This document shows positions 15,233 through 22,227 of a stretch of 23,634 nt of DNA, piece after piece. The notes below the pieces were generated by a model. It was not told the DNA's origin, did not search any database, and was given only the letters and a program-made list of their open reading frames with translations. Location: positions 1 to 23,634 of the forward strand of contig DPJQ01000173.1 in assembly GCA_003542935.1 (NCBI GenBank). Direction: 5' to 3'. Position 1 is the first letter of the stretch. The number at the start of each line of letters is the position of its first letter. The position numbers and the translations under genes were made by a program. The stretch comes from Lachnospiraceae bacterium. GTDB taxonomy: Bacteria; Bacillota; Clostridia; Lachnospirales; Lachnospiraceae.

Positions 15233-15760
15233 TTGAAAATCATTGCCGGAATATCGGATCTTTTGATCCCTCTTTTGATTTTGTACATTGTGGGCTATGG
15301 CGTATTGCAGAAGATCAACTGCTACGACGTTTTTGTGGGCGGCGCAAAGGAAGGGTTGGGAACGGCGGTGAAGATCCTGCCCACTCTGGTGGGGCTGATG
15401 GTGGCGGTGGGCGTCCTGCGGGCGTCGGGTTTTCTGGACACGCTGGCCGGGATATTTGGCCGGGTGACAGAGCCTTTCGGTTTCCCGGCGGAACTGGTGC
15501 CTCTGGGGTTTGTGCGGCTTTTTTCTGCCAGTGCGGCGGTGGGGATGCTGACGGATCTCTACAGCCAGTTCGGGACGGATTCCTCCATCGGGTTTACGGC
15601 TTCCCTGATGATGTGCTGCACAGAGACGGTATTTTATACCATGAGTGTCTACTATATGGCCGTCGGGGTGCGGAAAAGCCGCTGGACTCTGCCGGGAGCC
15701 CTTGTTGTTTCCGTGGCCGGTATAGCCGCCAGTGTGGTGCTGGCAGGGATGCTGGTGTAG
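15233..15760 (+). CDS. spmB: spore maturation protein B
   Basis: The 175-residue product matches SpmB: several membrane segments beginning IAGISDLLIPLLILYIVGYG, the signature YDVFVGGAKEGLGTAVKILP and the LFSASAAVGMLTDLYSQFGT region of the nucleoside-recognition (Gate) fold. In Bacillus, SpmA and SpmB are needed for spore core dehydration. TTG 15233 is preferred because GGTGGAG sits seven bases upstream and the length fits the family; in-frame starts at 15161 and 15179 would add an unrelated hydrophilic leader. The usual partner spmA is not adjacent here. The gene ends at a bidirectional terminator. Confidence 0.9.
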   Translation: MKIIAGISDLLIPLLILYIVGYGVLQKINCYDVFVGGAKEGLGTAVKILPTLVGLMVAVGVLRASGFLDTLAGIFGRVTEPFGFPAELVPLGFVRLFSASAAVGMLTDLYSQFGTDSSIGFTASLMMCCTETVFYTMSVYYMAVGVRKSRWTLPGALVVSVAGIAASVVLAGMLV

Positions 15761-15810
15761 GCGCGGTGTCCGCATATTAATGCCGTTGTCAGGCATTCGC
15801 GGAATGGAAA

Positions 15811-15869
15811 AAACTCCTTTGTGACGAGAATCCCGGTAATTGAATTCTTATCACAAAGGAGTTATTTTT
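15811..15869. terminator. bidirectional terminator after spmB
   Basis: AACTCCTTTGTGA (15812-15824) pairs perfectly with TCACAAAGGAGTT (15851-15863). The loop holds a further AGAAT/ATTCT pairing. ATTTTT follows on the plus strand, and on the minus strand the stem is followed by TTTTTT. It ends spmB from the left and leftward transcripts from the invertible segment. Confidence 0.85.
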
Positions 15870-15901
15870 CTGTCATAATGTATTCTTTTATGTTGCAATT
15901 A

Positions 15902-15926
15902 TTCACAGATTACCCCCATCTGCGAA
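15902..15926 (-). repeat. left inverted recombination site flanking the tyrosine recombinase
   Basis: On the minus strand the site reads TTCGCAGA, nine bases TGGGGGTAA, TCTGTGAA: two inverted arms around a central spacer, the classical form of a tyrosine recombinase core site. It matches the opposite-strand site at 17447-17471 at 23 of 25 positions. Confidence 0.75.
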
Positions 15927-15969
15927 CGATCTTGCGAACCCAAATCCTTGTATAGAACCGCTCAGTACA

Positions 15970-16077
15970 ACTATCGGCACAAGTCTTTCGATTCTTTAGG
16001 GCAAAAAATCATTTATTACCTTCTTTAATTACTATCGGCACATTCCCCGGATTCATTAGGATAAAAAATAATTTTAT
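15970..16077 (-). repeat. two imperfect 48-bp direct repeats, each with a sigma-28-like motif
   Basis: Units at 15970-16017 and 16031-16078 (61-bp period) share ACTATCGGCAC, GATTC-TTAGG and an A-rich block. On the minus strand they give TAAA-N16-GCCGATAG (15998-15971) and TAAT-N15-GCCGATAG (16058-16032), close to the flagellar sigma factor consensus TAAA-N15-GCCGATAA. A weaker third unit continues to about 16108. They may be promoters or arm-type binding sites for the recombinase. The gap between spmB and the recombinase (about 500 bp) holds only these, the terminator, the left site and the promoter at 16118-16146. Confidence 0.6.
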
Positions 16078-16117
16078 TTTATTCGGATAATTCTTTTCGG
16101 CATCGGAGATCCGGGTC

Positions 16118-16146
16118 ATTATACTTTTTCTGACAGATTTTGTCAA
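16118..16146 (-). promoter_or_regulatory. perfect consensus sigma-A promoter pointing out of the invertible segment
   Basis: On the minus strand: TTGACA (16146-16141), 17-bp spacer, TATAAT (16123-16118), all twelve consensus bases present. A TGACA-N5-TGTCA dyad (16131-16145) overlaps the -35 box and could be an operator. At present it directs transcription leftwards into the terminator at 15811-15869. Confidence 0.8.
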
Positions 16147-16269
16147 CGAAACAGGAAAGATGCCGCATATGAAATGCATGGATTCCGGCGATACGCGCAA
16201 TATCTTTTCCGGCGTTGTCCGGATTCCATTTCTATTGTGGGTCAGAAAAATGGTCAGGAGGGTACGAAA

Positions 16270-17409
16270 ATGCCAAGACGAGGTGAAAACATCAGGAAAC
16301 GAACGGATGGAAGATGGGAGGGAAGGTACTACGTCAGGGAAGCACAGACGGGCAGGCGTATTCAGCGCTCCGTATATGCGAGGACATACGGAGAGACAAA
16401 AGAAAAGCTCTACAGTGCAAAGAAAAAAATGGGAGAAGCTCAAGGAGCGGCAAAACGGCAGGATGCGCAGGGCCATGTATCGGAAATCAATTTCAGTACG
16501 GTGGCAGAAGAATGGCTCACCGTTGTGGGGAGAGAGAAGAAATATGCCACTTACATAAAGTACCGTATGATCTACGACAAGCATATTCGGGAAAAAGTGG
16601 GGATGACCGCGGTCTCCGAACTGGACAGGGAGGCCCTGTCAGTCATTTTTCGGGACGAAGGACAGGCCGCATGGTCGGATAGCCTGCAAAAAAGCATCTC
16701 CTGCGTGCTGCACCAGATACTTTCCTATGGAGTATCTCATTTTCATGCAGATGAGGTTTCCTGCCCCTGTCCGCGACATAAGACAGGGGTAAAACCCGTG
16801 GAGGTCTTAAATTCGGCGGAACAGGCACGGCTGCTGCAGTATCTGTATGGGGAAATGGATCTCTGCAAACTGGGCATTGTGATCTGCATTTCCACCGGCC
16901 TGCGTCTGGGGGAAATCTGTTCGTTGAAATGGAAAGATATTGACCTGGAGGGGAAAATGCTGTGTGTCAATTCCACGGTACAGCGGATCACCGTGGAGGG
17001 ACAGGAGAAGAAAACGGCGCTCCTTGAAGGGCCCCCAAAAAGCTCATTTTCCAAACGGGAAATCCCTCTGTCGGAGGCGCTGGCAAAACTTTTGGCTCAA
17101 TATTATAGCGATACAGATAAATATGTGCTCAACAAGAGCAAACCTATGGAGCCGCGCACTTATCAGAATAAATTTCACCGGTATCTCATGCAGGCCGGGG
17201 TGAGAAAAGCCAACTTTCATGCGCTTCGCCATACCTTTGCCACAAACTGCATCGACGGCGGGGCGGATGTCAAGAGCCTCAGCGAGATATTGGGGCATTC
17301 GGATGTGAAGATCACTCTGAACCGCTATGTCCATCCCACTGTAGAAATCAAACGCCGGCATATGAACGCTTTGGCTTCCATTTATGGTCAATTAGTGGGT
17401 CAGAAGTGA
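16270..17409 (+). CDS. tyrosine recombinase / site-specific integrase
   Basis: The 379-residue product has the layout of phage-type integrases: an N-terminal arm-binding-like domain (RTDGRWEGRYYVREAQTGRR, about 1-60), a SAM-like core-binding domain (about 74-165) and a catalytic domain from about 178. The catalytic set is intact: R212 in STGLRLGE, H317 and R320 in FHALRHTF, H343 in LGHSD and nucleophile Y353 in LNRYVHP; K257 or K262 in the beta-hairpin is the likely lysine. The enzyme cuts and rejoins DNA through a 3'-phosphotyrosine link. ATG 16270 follows AGGAGGG. The gene is flanked by inverted 25-bp sites, so inversion of its own segment is the most direct prediction. No other conjugation or phage genes are present. 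Confidence 0.93.
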   Translation: MPRRGENIRKRTDGRWEGRYYVREAQTGRRIQRSVYARTYGETKEKLYSAKKKMGEAQGAAKRQDAQGHVSEINFSTVAEEWLTVVGREKKYATYIKYRMIYDKHIREKVGMTAVSELDREALSVIFRDEGQAAWSDSLQKSISCVLHQILSYGVSHFHADEVSCPCPRHKTGVKPVEVLNSAEQARLLQYLYGEMDLCKLGIVICISTGLRLGEICSLKWKDIDLEGKMLCVNSTVQRITVEGQEKKTALLEGPPKSSFSKREIPLSEALAKLLAQYYSDTDKYVLNKSKPMEPRTYQNKFHRYLMQAGVRKANFHALRHTFATNCIDGGADVKSLSEILGHSDVKITLNRYVHPTVEIKRRHMNALASIYGQLVGQK

Positions 17410-17446
17410 CAGGGAAGGCCGTATTTGCCCGTAAAATCCGGGAACC

Positions 17447-17471
17447 TTCGCAGATGGGGGTATTCTGCGAA
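17447..17471 (+). repeat. right inverted recombination site
   Basis: TTCGCAGA, nine bases TGGGGGTAT, TCTGCGAA: a perfect 8-bp dyad around the spacer. It lies between the recombinase stop and ATG 17491 of the next gene and is inverted relative to 15902-15926. Confidence 0.75.
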
Positions 17472-17490
17472 ATTCCAAAAGGTAGTGGAG

Positions 17491-18816
17491 ATGATGGAAA
17501 TACGGCCGGGAACCACCTGCAAGACCGTCTGTCAGTACAGCAGGGAGCCGGTTCCTCCGGAGGATATGGCAAAGTTCCGGGAGATCGCGGCGGATTATGG
17601 TAAGGTGAAAAATTACGTGTACGCCCGTTACGGTGGAGTAGGCGGCCTGCTCAAGATTTATCCCGGCTATACGGTTCAGAATGAAATGACGGCCAGTGGG
17701 CTGAGGGCAGAACTCTCTCTTCCGTCTGTATATTTCTATCTGGCTGTTTTTGAGGCCCTGGGTGACATAAAGGCCCAGTGGACGGGGACAAAAGCAAAGA
17801 TCCTGAAAACAGTCGGACAGAATGAGAATTTTTCTCCGGAAGAGAAGCATTATCTCCGTTTTCTGCTGAAGGCCTCCAATGCCTTTGAGGCGGCGGTGAA
17901 TCAGAGGCCCATCCGTCTGCCGGGGAAACTGCAGGCCAGGCTGGAAGAGGTAGCGGCCCGGGTGGATGCGGAGAAGCTGCACCGATACCTGCGGCGGTTG
18001 GTGAGAAAATATCACACAAAGCCTCAGAAAACCAGTGCGGCAACGGGGTTTTCCATCGCGGAACGGGCTTACCGCTACGGAGACCACGGTATCTATATAT
18101 CTACCAAGCAGAGCCGGAAACGGATCTTCGTGCCCCTGACGGATAACAACAGCTATAAGAATCAGTTGTATATCCGCCTGTATCCCGAAAGATCCGCCAT
18201 AGAGATCCGGGTGCCCGTCTATGTGGCGGTACAGAGCCATGAGGATTATACCGGTGAGATTGGGCTGGCCATGGGGATGTTCACCATGCTGACAACCCAC
18301 GAGGGCCACAGCTACGGCGGCAGGCTGGGCGAATACCAGACGGCATATGCCGAGTGGATGCGAAACCAGACCATGAGCTACAGCCGCAACCGGGCCGACA
18401 ATCCCGGCAGGAAGAAATACAACGCAAAAAAGCGGCGGTATGTGGAACAGATGCACAGTTATATCAACCACGAACTGAACCGTTTCCTGCGGACAGAAAA
18501 GCCGCGGATCGTCTATATTCCCAAACTGCCCCGCCCCAAACCGAACGGTGTGGATAAAAGGATTAACAACAGCGTCACAATGTGGCAGAGAGGATATATC
18601 CGGGAGCGGCTGAGGCAGAAATGCCGGGAGCAGTCTGTGGAATATGTAGAAGTGTGGGGGAAGGGCATTAGCCGCGAGTGCTGCCGATGCGGTGCACCGG
18701 GAAAGAAAAAGGACGGTGTGTTTAGCTGTCCGGGGTGTGGCTATGAGGCAGAGGAAAAGGTCAATACGGCCGGGAATGCATGGAAACGAGGCCGGGAAAA
18801 AGAGCAGGAAAGCTAA
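17491..18816 (+). CDS. TnpB/Cas12-like protein with apparently inactivated RuvC domain (TldR-like)
   Basis: The 441-residue product has the overall plan of TnpB: a helical N-terminal part (VKNYVYARY motif near residue 40), a RuvC-like core and a C-terminal zinc ribbon with CRCG and CPGCG. The three RuvC acids are missing. The usual first-strand Asp is replaced in GEIGLAMGMFTML (Gly 258), the Glu after the second strand in IVYIPKL (Pro 344), and the last Asp before VNxAxN in AEEKVNTAGN (Lys 423). An intact frame with all sites lost suggests a selected DNA-binding rather than cutting role, as in TldR repressors. No TnpA is present. ATG 17491 has AAAAGG upstream; TTG 17425 with AGGGAAGG would add 22 residues encoded across the recombination site. 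Functional assignment is inference. Confidence 0.78.
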   Translation: MMEIRPGTTCKTVCQYSREPVPPEDMAKFREIAADYGKVKNYVYARYGGVGGLLKIYPGYTVQNEMTASGLRAELSLPSVYFYLAVFEALGDIKAQWTGTKAKILKTVGQNENFSPEEKHYLRFLLKASNAFEAAVNQRPIRLPGKLQARLEEVAARVDAEKLHRYLRRLVRKYHTKPQKTSAATGFSIAERAYRYGDHGIYISTKQSRKRIFVPLTDNNSYKNQLYIRLYPERSAIEIRVPVYVAVQSHEDYTGEIGLAMGMFTMLTTHEGHSYGGRLGEYQTAYAEWMRNQTMSYSRNRADNPGRKKYNAKKRRYVEQMHSYINHELNRFLRTEKPRIVYIPKLPRPKPNGVDKRINNSVTMWQRGYIRERLRQKCREQSVEYVEVWGKGISRECCRCGAPGKKKDGVFSCPGCGYEAEEKVNTAGNAWKRGREKEQES

Positions 18817-19120
18817 TAAAAGATCATTGGAACAGCGGTTCGGATAAATGCCGGCAAATAGCCGGGATTTCACCGGGGAAACGGGCGGGAAGGTTCGGGC
18901 AGTTTTACGGCTCCTACAAAACGCTCTTTTCCATAACCGGACCGGGCAGCGGTTCTGGATATAGAAAAAGAAGAACGGCATTAGAAGGCAAGGATCCTTT
19001 TGGATATTGCGCATTGGGTATGCCAGGACCTCGGGAACACGAAAGACCGTGACGTACCGGGGAGCGAAGCGGCACTGCCGCCGCATCTGTGGGTTTTAAG
19101 AGATATAAAACAGATGTCCA
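18817..19120 (+). ncRNA. candidate structured RNA (possible guide RNA) downstream of the TnpB-like gene
   Basis: The 368-bp gap before the next start has no supported gene. It contains consecutive hairpins: CCTCGG (19029-19034) with CCGGGG (19057-19062) enclosing CACG/CGTG; GCGGC-ACT-GCCGC (19069-19081); and CATCT (19084-19088) plus GTTTTA (19093-19098) with TAAAAC and AGATG (19106-19116). CAGCGGTTC occurs twice (18833-18841 and 18948-18956 region). TnpB proteins use an RNA encoded at and beyond the 3' end of their gene, so this is where a guide scaffold would lie. Its ends, promoter and guide are not determined. Confidence 0.4.
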
Positions 19121-19184
19121 ATATGTTTTATTTAATAATGTTGTAACTGTTGATCAGTTTTACGATTTGAAGGTGAAAAGATTC

Positions 19185-19994
19185 ATGATAAGAAAAAAAG
19201 CTCGGCGATTGATAGCACCGGTCTTGGGAATTGTGGTGACTCTTATATGCCCTGCAGAAATCTTTGCTGAAAAATCCATCCTGGATCATGTAGCCCAGAA
19301 AGCGGAAATACCTGCAGCACAAGCAGAAGAGGACGGGCAGAAACAGCTGCCGCAGGTGATCCTTCCAACGAATACAGAGAATATATTCGATTTTATACTG
19401 GATCCCCAGCAGTTGATTGAGGAGACGGGCGCAGTAACCTATAACGGCGAAAAATTTGAGCCGGGCGCTTCGCTATTCTTTAAACGGTCGGATGGCGGAG
19501 TGGAAGAGGATTACAGCAGCAGCAGCGACAAAATAACGATCATTAATAAAGGCTCTGCGGCGGTAGACGTGGTATTGACGGCAAAAATGTCTTCTCTGGA
19601 CGGAATTGCAATGACGGAGGACCCGGAATTCCAGGATGACACAAGACCGAGTCTTTATCTGGCTTTGACGGATGGGGAACAGATTGTGCCTTTGGACAGT
19701 GGCGATGGCGTGGATATCCAGGCTTCGGTTCCGGCCGCAGATGGGGAAAACGAATATTCATTTCAGCTGATAGGAGCGACGAATACGAAGGGCGATTGGG
19801 CGGCGATAAAAGCTGCGAAACCCAAGGTGACGGTCACATGGCGTATCATCTGCCATGGAGAAGCCGGGGAAATGGGAGATGAATTTGGAGCGGACAGAGA
19901 GCTGCCGGAAAATGGGGAACCGGTAGAGAACCCGCAGGATATCTCAGGCATAGAACCGCCTGTTATTTCGCCGGTAGAAAGTAGTGCTGAATGA
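19185..19994 (+). CDS. secreted surface protein, paralogue of the 443-residue protein downstream
   Basis: The 269-residue product starts with a signal peptide (basic MIRKKARR, hydrophobic stretch to about residue 24, likely cleavage near IFA-EK). The mature part has VILPTNTENIFDFILDPQQL at about 58-77 and a later KPKVTVTWRI strand. Both have counterparts in the 443-residue protein downstream, so the two are paralogues. The beta-rich, low-cysteine, acidic composition suits an exported fibre or surface-layer component. No LPXTG or transmembrane anchor is visible. ATG 19185 is preferred because it begins the signal peptide and follows GAAGGTG; a longer frame from 19089 would bury the signal. The precise family is not recognised. 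Confidence 0.75.
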   Translation: MIRKKARRLIAPVLGIVVTLICPAEIFAEKSILDHVAQKAEIPAAQAEEDGQKQLPQVILPTNTENIFDFILDPQQLIEETGAVTYNGEKFEPGASLFFKRSDGGVEEDYSSSSDKITIINKGSAAVDVVLTAKMSSLDGIAMTEDPEFQDDTRPSLYLALTDGEQIVPLDSGDGVDIQASVPAADGENEYSFQLIGATNTKGDWAAIKAAKPKVTVTWRIICHGEAGEMGDEFGADRELPENGEPVENPQDISGIEPPVISPVESSAE

Positions 19995-20016
19995 TTCGAA
20001 GACAATGTTAAATTTG

Positions 20017-20049
20017 ATATTAAAGGGCGGGAGCTCCGTACTTTAATAT
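20017..20049 (+). promoter_or_regulatory. hairpin between the first and second surface genes
   Basis: ATATTAAAG (20017-20025) pairs with CTTTAATAT (20041-20049), with GGAGCTCC in the loop. No T run follows, so this may be an mRNA processing or stability element, just before the GGAGGTG of the next gene. Confidence 0.4.
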
Positions 20050-20068
20050 AAACCCGGAGGTGCAAAGT

Positions 20069-20602
20069 ATGAGCGAAGAGAATCCAAATCAAGATGAAAA
20101 GAAGGGGGGGAAGAAAACAGCTGGCATTGTTATTCTTGTCCTTGTCATTCTGGTGTTGGCAGGCATAATCATCTATCTGTTGCTGTTCCGCAGAGCGGAT
20201 GAGAAAGAACGGCGAAATGAAGTCGTTACTCCTGATAATGTGGGGGAGATTATTGGACAGATGGAGGAAGCTGAGTTTGTGGAACCTGGATACTATACCG
20301 TGACAATGAATTATGACTGGCATTTTGCGACAGGCGATGCAGTTTCTTCGGATGCCTATGTGGAAAATCTGGTGGAGAATACAAATGCTGTGTATTTCGA
20401 CCTGTTTCTGGCAAGTGATGAGGAAAATGCAATCTACAAATCACCCGTTATTCCGGTGGGCGGCAGATTGCAGGATATAGCGTTGGATACAAAGCTGGAT
20501 GCCGGAACGTATGATTGTGTGGCGGTATATCATCTGGTGGATGATGATCAAAATACGATCAGTACACTTCGGGTAACCGTTACCGTAATTGTAGAAGGGT
20601 AG
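20069..20602 (+). CDS. membrane-anchored extracellular protein of the surface operon
   Basis: The 177-residue product has a charged cytoplasmic head (MSEENPNQDEKKGGKK), one transmembrane helix at about 18-41 (GIVILVLVILVLAGIIIYLL) and an outside domain of about 130 residues. That domain is beta-rich, with YKSPVIPVGGRLQDIALDTK and the LDAGTYDCVAVYHLVDDD motif; this pattern recurs in membrane-tethered clostridial proteins encoded beside exported fibre-like proteins, as far as I recall, but no named family is assigned. ATG 20069 follows GGAGGTG. Position between the two paralogous secreted proteins suggests a role in anchoring, assembly or export of them. Confidence 0.75.
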   Translation: MSEENPNQDEKKGGKKTAGIVILVLVILVLAGIIIYLLLFRRADEKERRNEVVTPDNVGEIIGQMEEAEFVEPGYYTVTMNYDWHFATGDAVSSDAYVENLVENTNAVYFDLFLASDEENAIYKSPVIPVGGRLQDIALDTKLDAGTYDCVAVYHLVDDDQNTISTLRVTVTVIVEG

Positions 20603-20616
20603 CGGCGAAAAAGTGA

Positions 20617-20639
20617 ATTTAACATGATACATGTTAAAT
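20617..20639. promoter_or_regulatory. perfect 10-bp dyad before the major surface gene
   Basis: ATTTAACATG and CATGTTAAAT flank a central ATA. It lies 15 bp after the preceding stop and 43 bp before ATG 20682, a good position for an operator or an RNA hairpin setting the expression of the third gene. Confidence 0.5.
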
Positions 20640-20681
20640 AAAGAAACAAAAAACAAAAAAGGAATCAAGGAGGTTTTAAGT

Positions 20682-22013
20682 ATGAAGCTGAAAAAGCTTA
20701 TGGCGGGAAGTCTCGCAGCGGCAATGGTAGTAGGGAATGGTATGACGGTTTTGGCATCGGATGCGAGCAGTGCAACCGGTACAGGTTCGGCGTTTGACCA
20801 TGTAAACAAAGAGGTCACGAGCGTGACTCTTCCGACCACTGCAGAGGTTGCAAATGTATTTAACTACTATGTCGATCCGGAGCGTCTGATCAACAGCGCA
20901 GAGACTCTGACAGATGGAACGGCCGTGGATAAAAACAATGACGGCGTGTATTTTGCCCATCCGGGAGCAGCTGAGGTACCTGCTACACCCGCATCGGTAA
21001 CAGCGTTTTCACTTGCAGGGGGTACCATAGATCAGACCACAGATGCTGATTCTGATGATAATCCGGACGTAACCATTACACTTGGCGACACTACTATAAC
21101 AGCAACTACCCTGACATATGATGGTTCTGATTGGAAGGATGGTGATAGTAATACGGTGAGCGTGACGATTAATGCTGCAACGGCACCAACGTTACAAAAT
21201 GGTGATACCATTACTGTTAGTCCATATGTAGCCGGAACACCGGCCGGAGCAGCAACATACAGCAGCACCAGCGAGGCCGTTGAGTTTGAGGGAAGAAACA
21301 GTGTAGATGTAGACGTATCTGTTACGGCGACAGTGGCGGCGACAGCCGGCGGGAAGGATATTGCTATTGTAAGTAGTGCAGATGAACTTGCAGCAGCAAC
21401 AACACCGGCTCTTCTTATGACATTGACAGTGGGCAGCGACAGCAAAGCAATCACATCCGATGCCGCTGGTGTGAAAGCGACAGCGACGGTTGTGGGAAAA
21501 CCGAACAATTTTGCCGTTACAGCTAACACCTCAACGAACAAATTTGAGTATGACGTTCGGACGAATACGGATACAGAAAATGGCGGAACAGCGCTTGACG
21601 CATGGGATTCAACCACATTGACGCTTTCCGGAAAAACCAATCAGAAAGATGTTTCGGCAGACGGTATGACGGCTCCGCAGATTAATCTGACATGGACGAT
21701 TGGAAAACATCAGACAACTCCGCCGGCTCCGACGTATACGGAGGAGACGGCATATGGTACTTGGGGCGGAAATGATTTGTGGCTTGCGAAAGATTCCAGC
21801 GACGGTTTTTCGTCAAACTCTTTAACGGTAGAAGTTTCTGATGGAGGAACCAACTATACAGCGCTTGCGTCAGACAAATATAGTGTAAATGATGCTAACT
21901 GGGTATCTGTATCATGGGATAATATTGCGGAAGCTCTTGGTGGAGAACCGAGCGGGACAGTATATATCAGAGTTACAGATGGAACAACAAGGTACACATT
22001 TACAAATAACTAA
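20682..22013 (+). CDS. secreted surface protein (major component of the operon)
   Basis: The 443-residue product has a clear signal peptide (MKLKKLMAGSLAAAMVVGNG, cleavage near VLA-SD at residue 25). The mature protein is rich in Thr, Ala, Ser and Asp and nearly free of Cys. VTLPTTAEVANVFNYYVDPE at about 48-67 parallels the 269-residue paralogue, as does the PQINLTWTI strand. A short proline-rich linker (TTPPAPTYTEE) then leads to a C-terminal domain of about 90 residues that could be a binding module. No sorting signal is seen. ATG 20682 follows AAGGAGG; an upstream frame start at 20631 lies inside the dyad. The abundance-type codon pattern and strong ribosome binding site suggest high expression. 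Function is unknown, with a fibre or S-layer-like role inferred. Confidence 0.8.
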   Translation: MKLKKLMAGSLAAAMVVGNGMTVLASDASSATGTGSAFDHVNKEVTSVTLPTTAEVANVFNYYVDPERLINSAETLTDGTAVDKNNDGVYFAHPGAAEVPATPASVTAFSLAGGTIDQTTDADSDDNPDVTITLGDTTITATTLTYDGSDWKDGDSNTVSVTINAATAPTLQNGDTITVSPYVAGTPAGAATYSSTSEAVEFEGRNSVDVDVSVTATVAATAGGKDIAIVSSADELAAATTPALLMTLTVGSDSKAITSDAAGVKATATVVGKPNNFAVTANTSTNKFEYDVRTNTDTENGGTALDAWDSTTLTLSGKTNQKDVSADGMTAPQINLTWTIGKHQTTPPAPTYTEETAYGTWGGNDLWLAKDSSDGFSSNSLTVEVSDGGTNYTALASDKYSVNDANWVSVSWDNIAEALGGEPSGTVYIRVTDGTTRYTFTNN

Positions 22014-22227
22014 AGAATGAAAATGTATGTTTACGGTGCGGGTTTGAAAAGAAAAATCACATCGTAAAGTATAAGATTTAAGGTTTCCCTATATAGGAGT
22101 AACCGTTATGGTTTGTAATACATTTTTATTGATTACAGGCGGAGGGACGGCCCTCCGCCTGTATGGTTTCATTTTTTAATATAGGCATATATTTATAGAA
22201 GATATATTTTTAGAAATTAGCGGCCTA
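22014..22227 (+). terminator. region after the surface operon, with intrinsic terminator at 22135-22177
   Basis: ACAGGCGGAGGG (22135-22146) pairs perfectly with CCCTCCGCCTGT (22151-22162) around an ACGG loop and is followed by a T-rich tract ending ATTTTTT. The remaining sequence of this 520-bp gap contains a MITE-like element and the dapL promoter, listed separately, and no supported gene. Confidence 0.85.

Noticed and set aside
15970..16077. CRISPR array
   Set aside because: Only two clear repeat units exist, they are imperfect over their length, lack unique spacers of regular size and have no adjacent cas genes.
16009..16584. 191-codon minus-strand frame overlapping the recombinase start
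   Set aside because: It is antisense to the recombinase gene, crosses the consensus promoter, and its late internal ATG overlaps the -10 box, so it cannot be translated from that promoter.
16270..18816. An ordinary IS605/IS607-type insertion sequence
   Set aside because: There is no Y1 or serine transposase, no subterminal hairpin pair at the expected ends, and the TnpB-like protein lacks the nuclease residues.
18780..19052. 90-codon frame overlapping the end of the TnpB-like gene
   Set aside because: It starts inside the TnpB-like gene in another frame, has no ribosome binding site and coincides with hairpin-rich sequence.
17392..19086. 564-codon minus-strand frame opposite the TnpB-like gene
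   Set aside because: It is a shadow of a gene with clear domain motifs on the plus strand; its translation is rich in Arg, His, Pro and Cys without domain logic.
22108..22179. 23-codon frame preceded by AGGAG after the surface operon
   Set aside because: Most of it is the operon's terminator hairpin and T tract.
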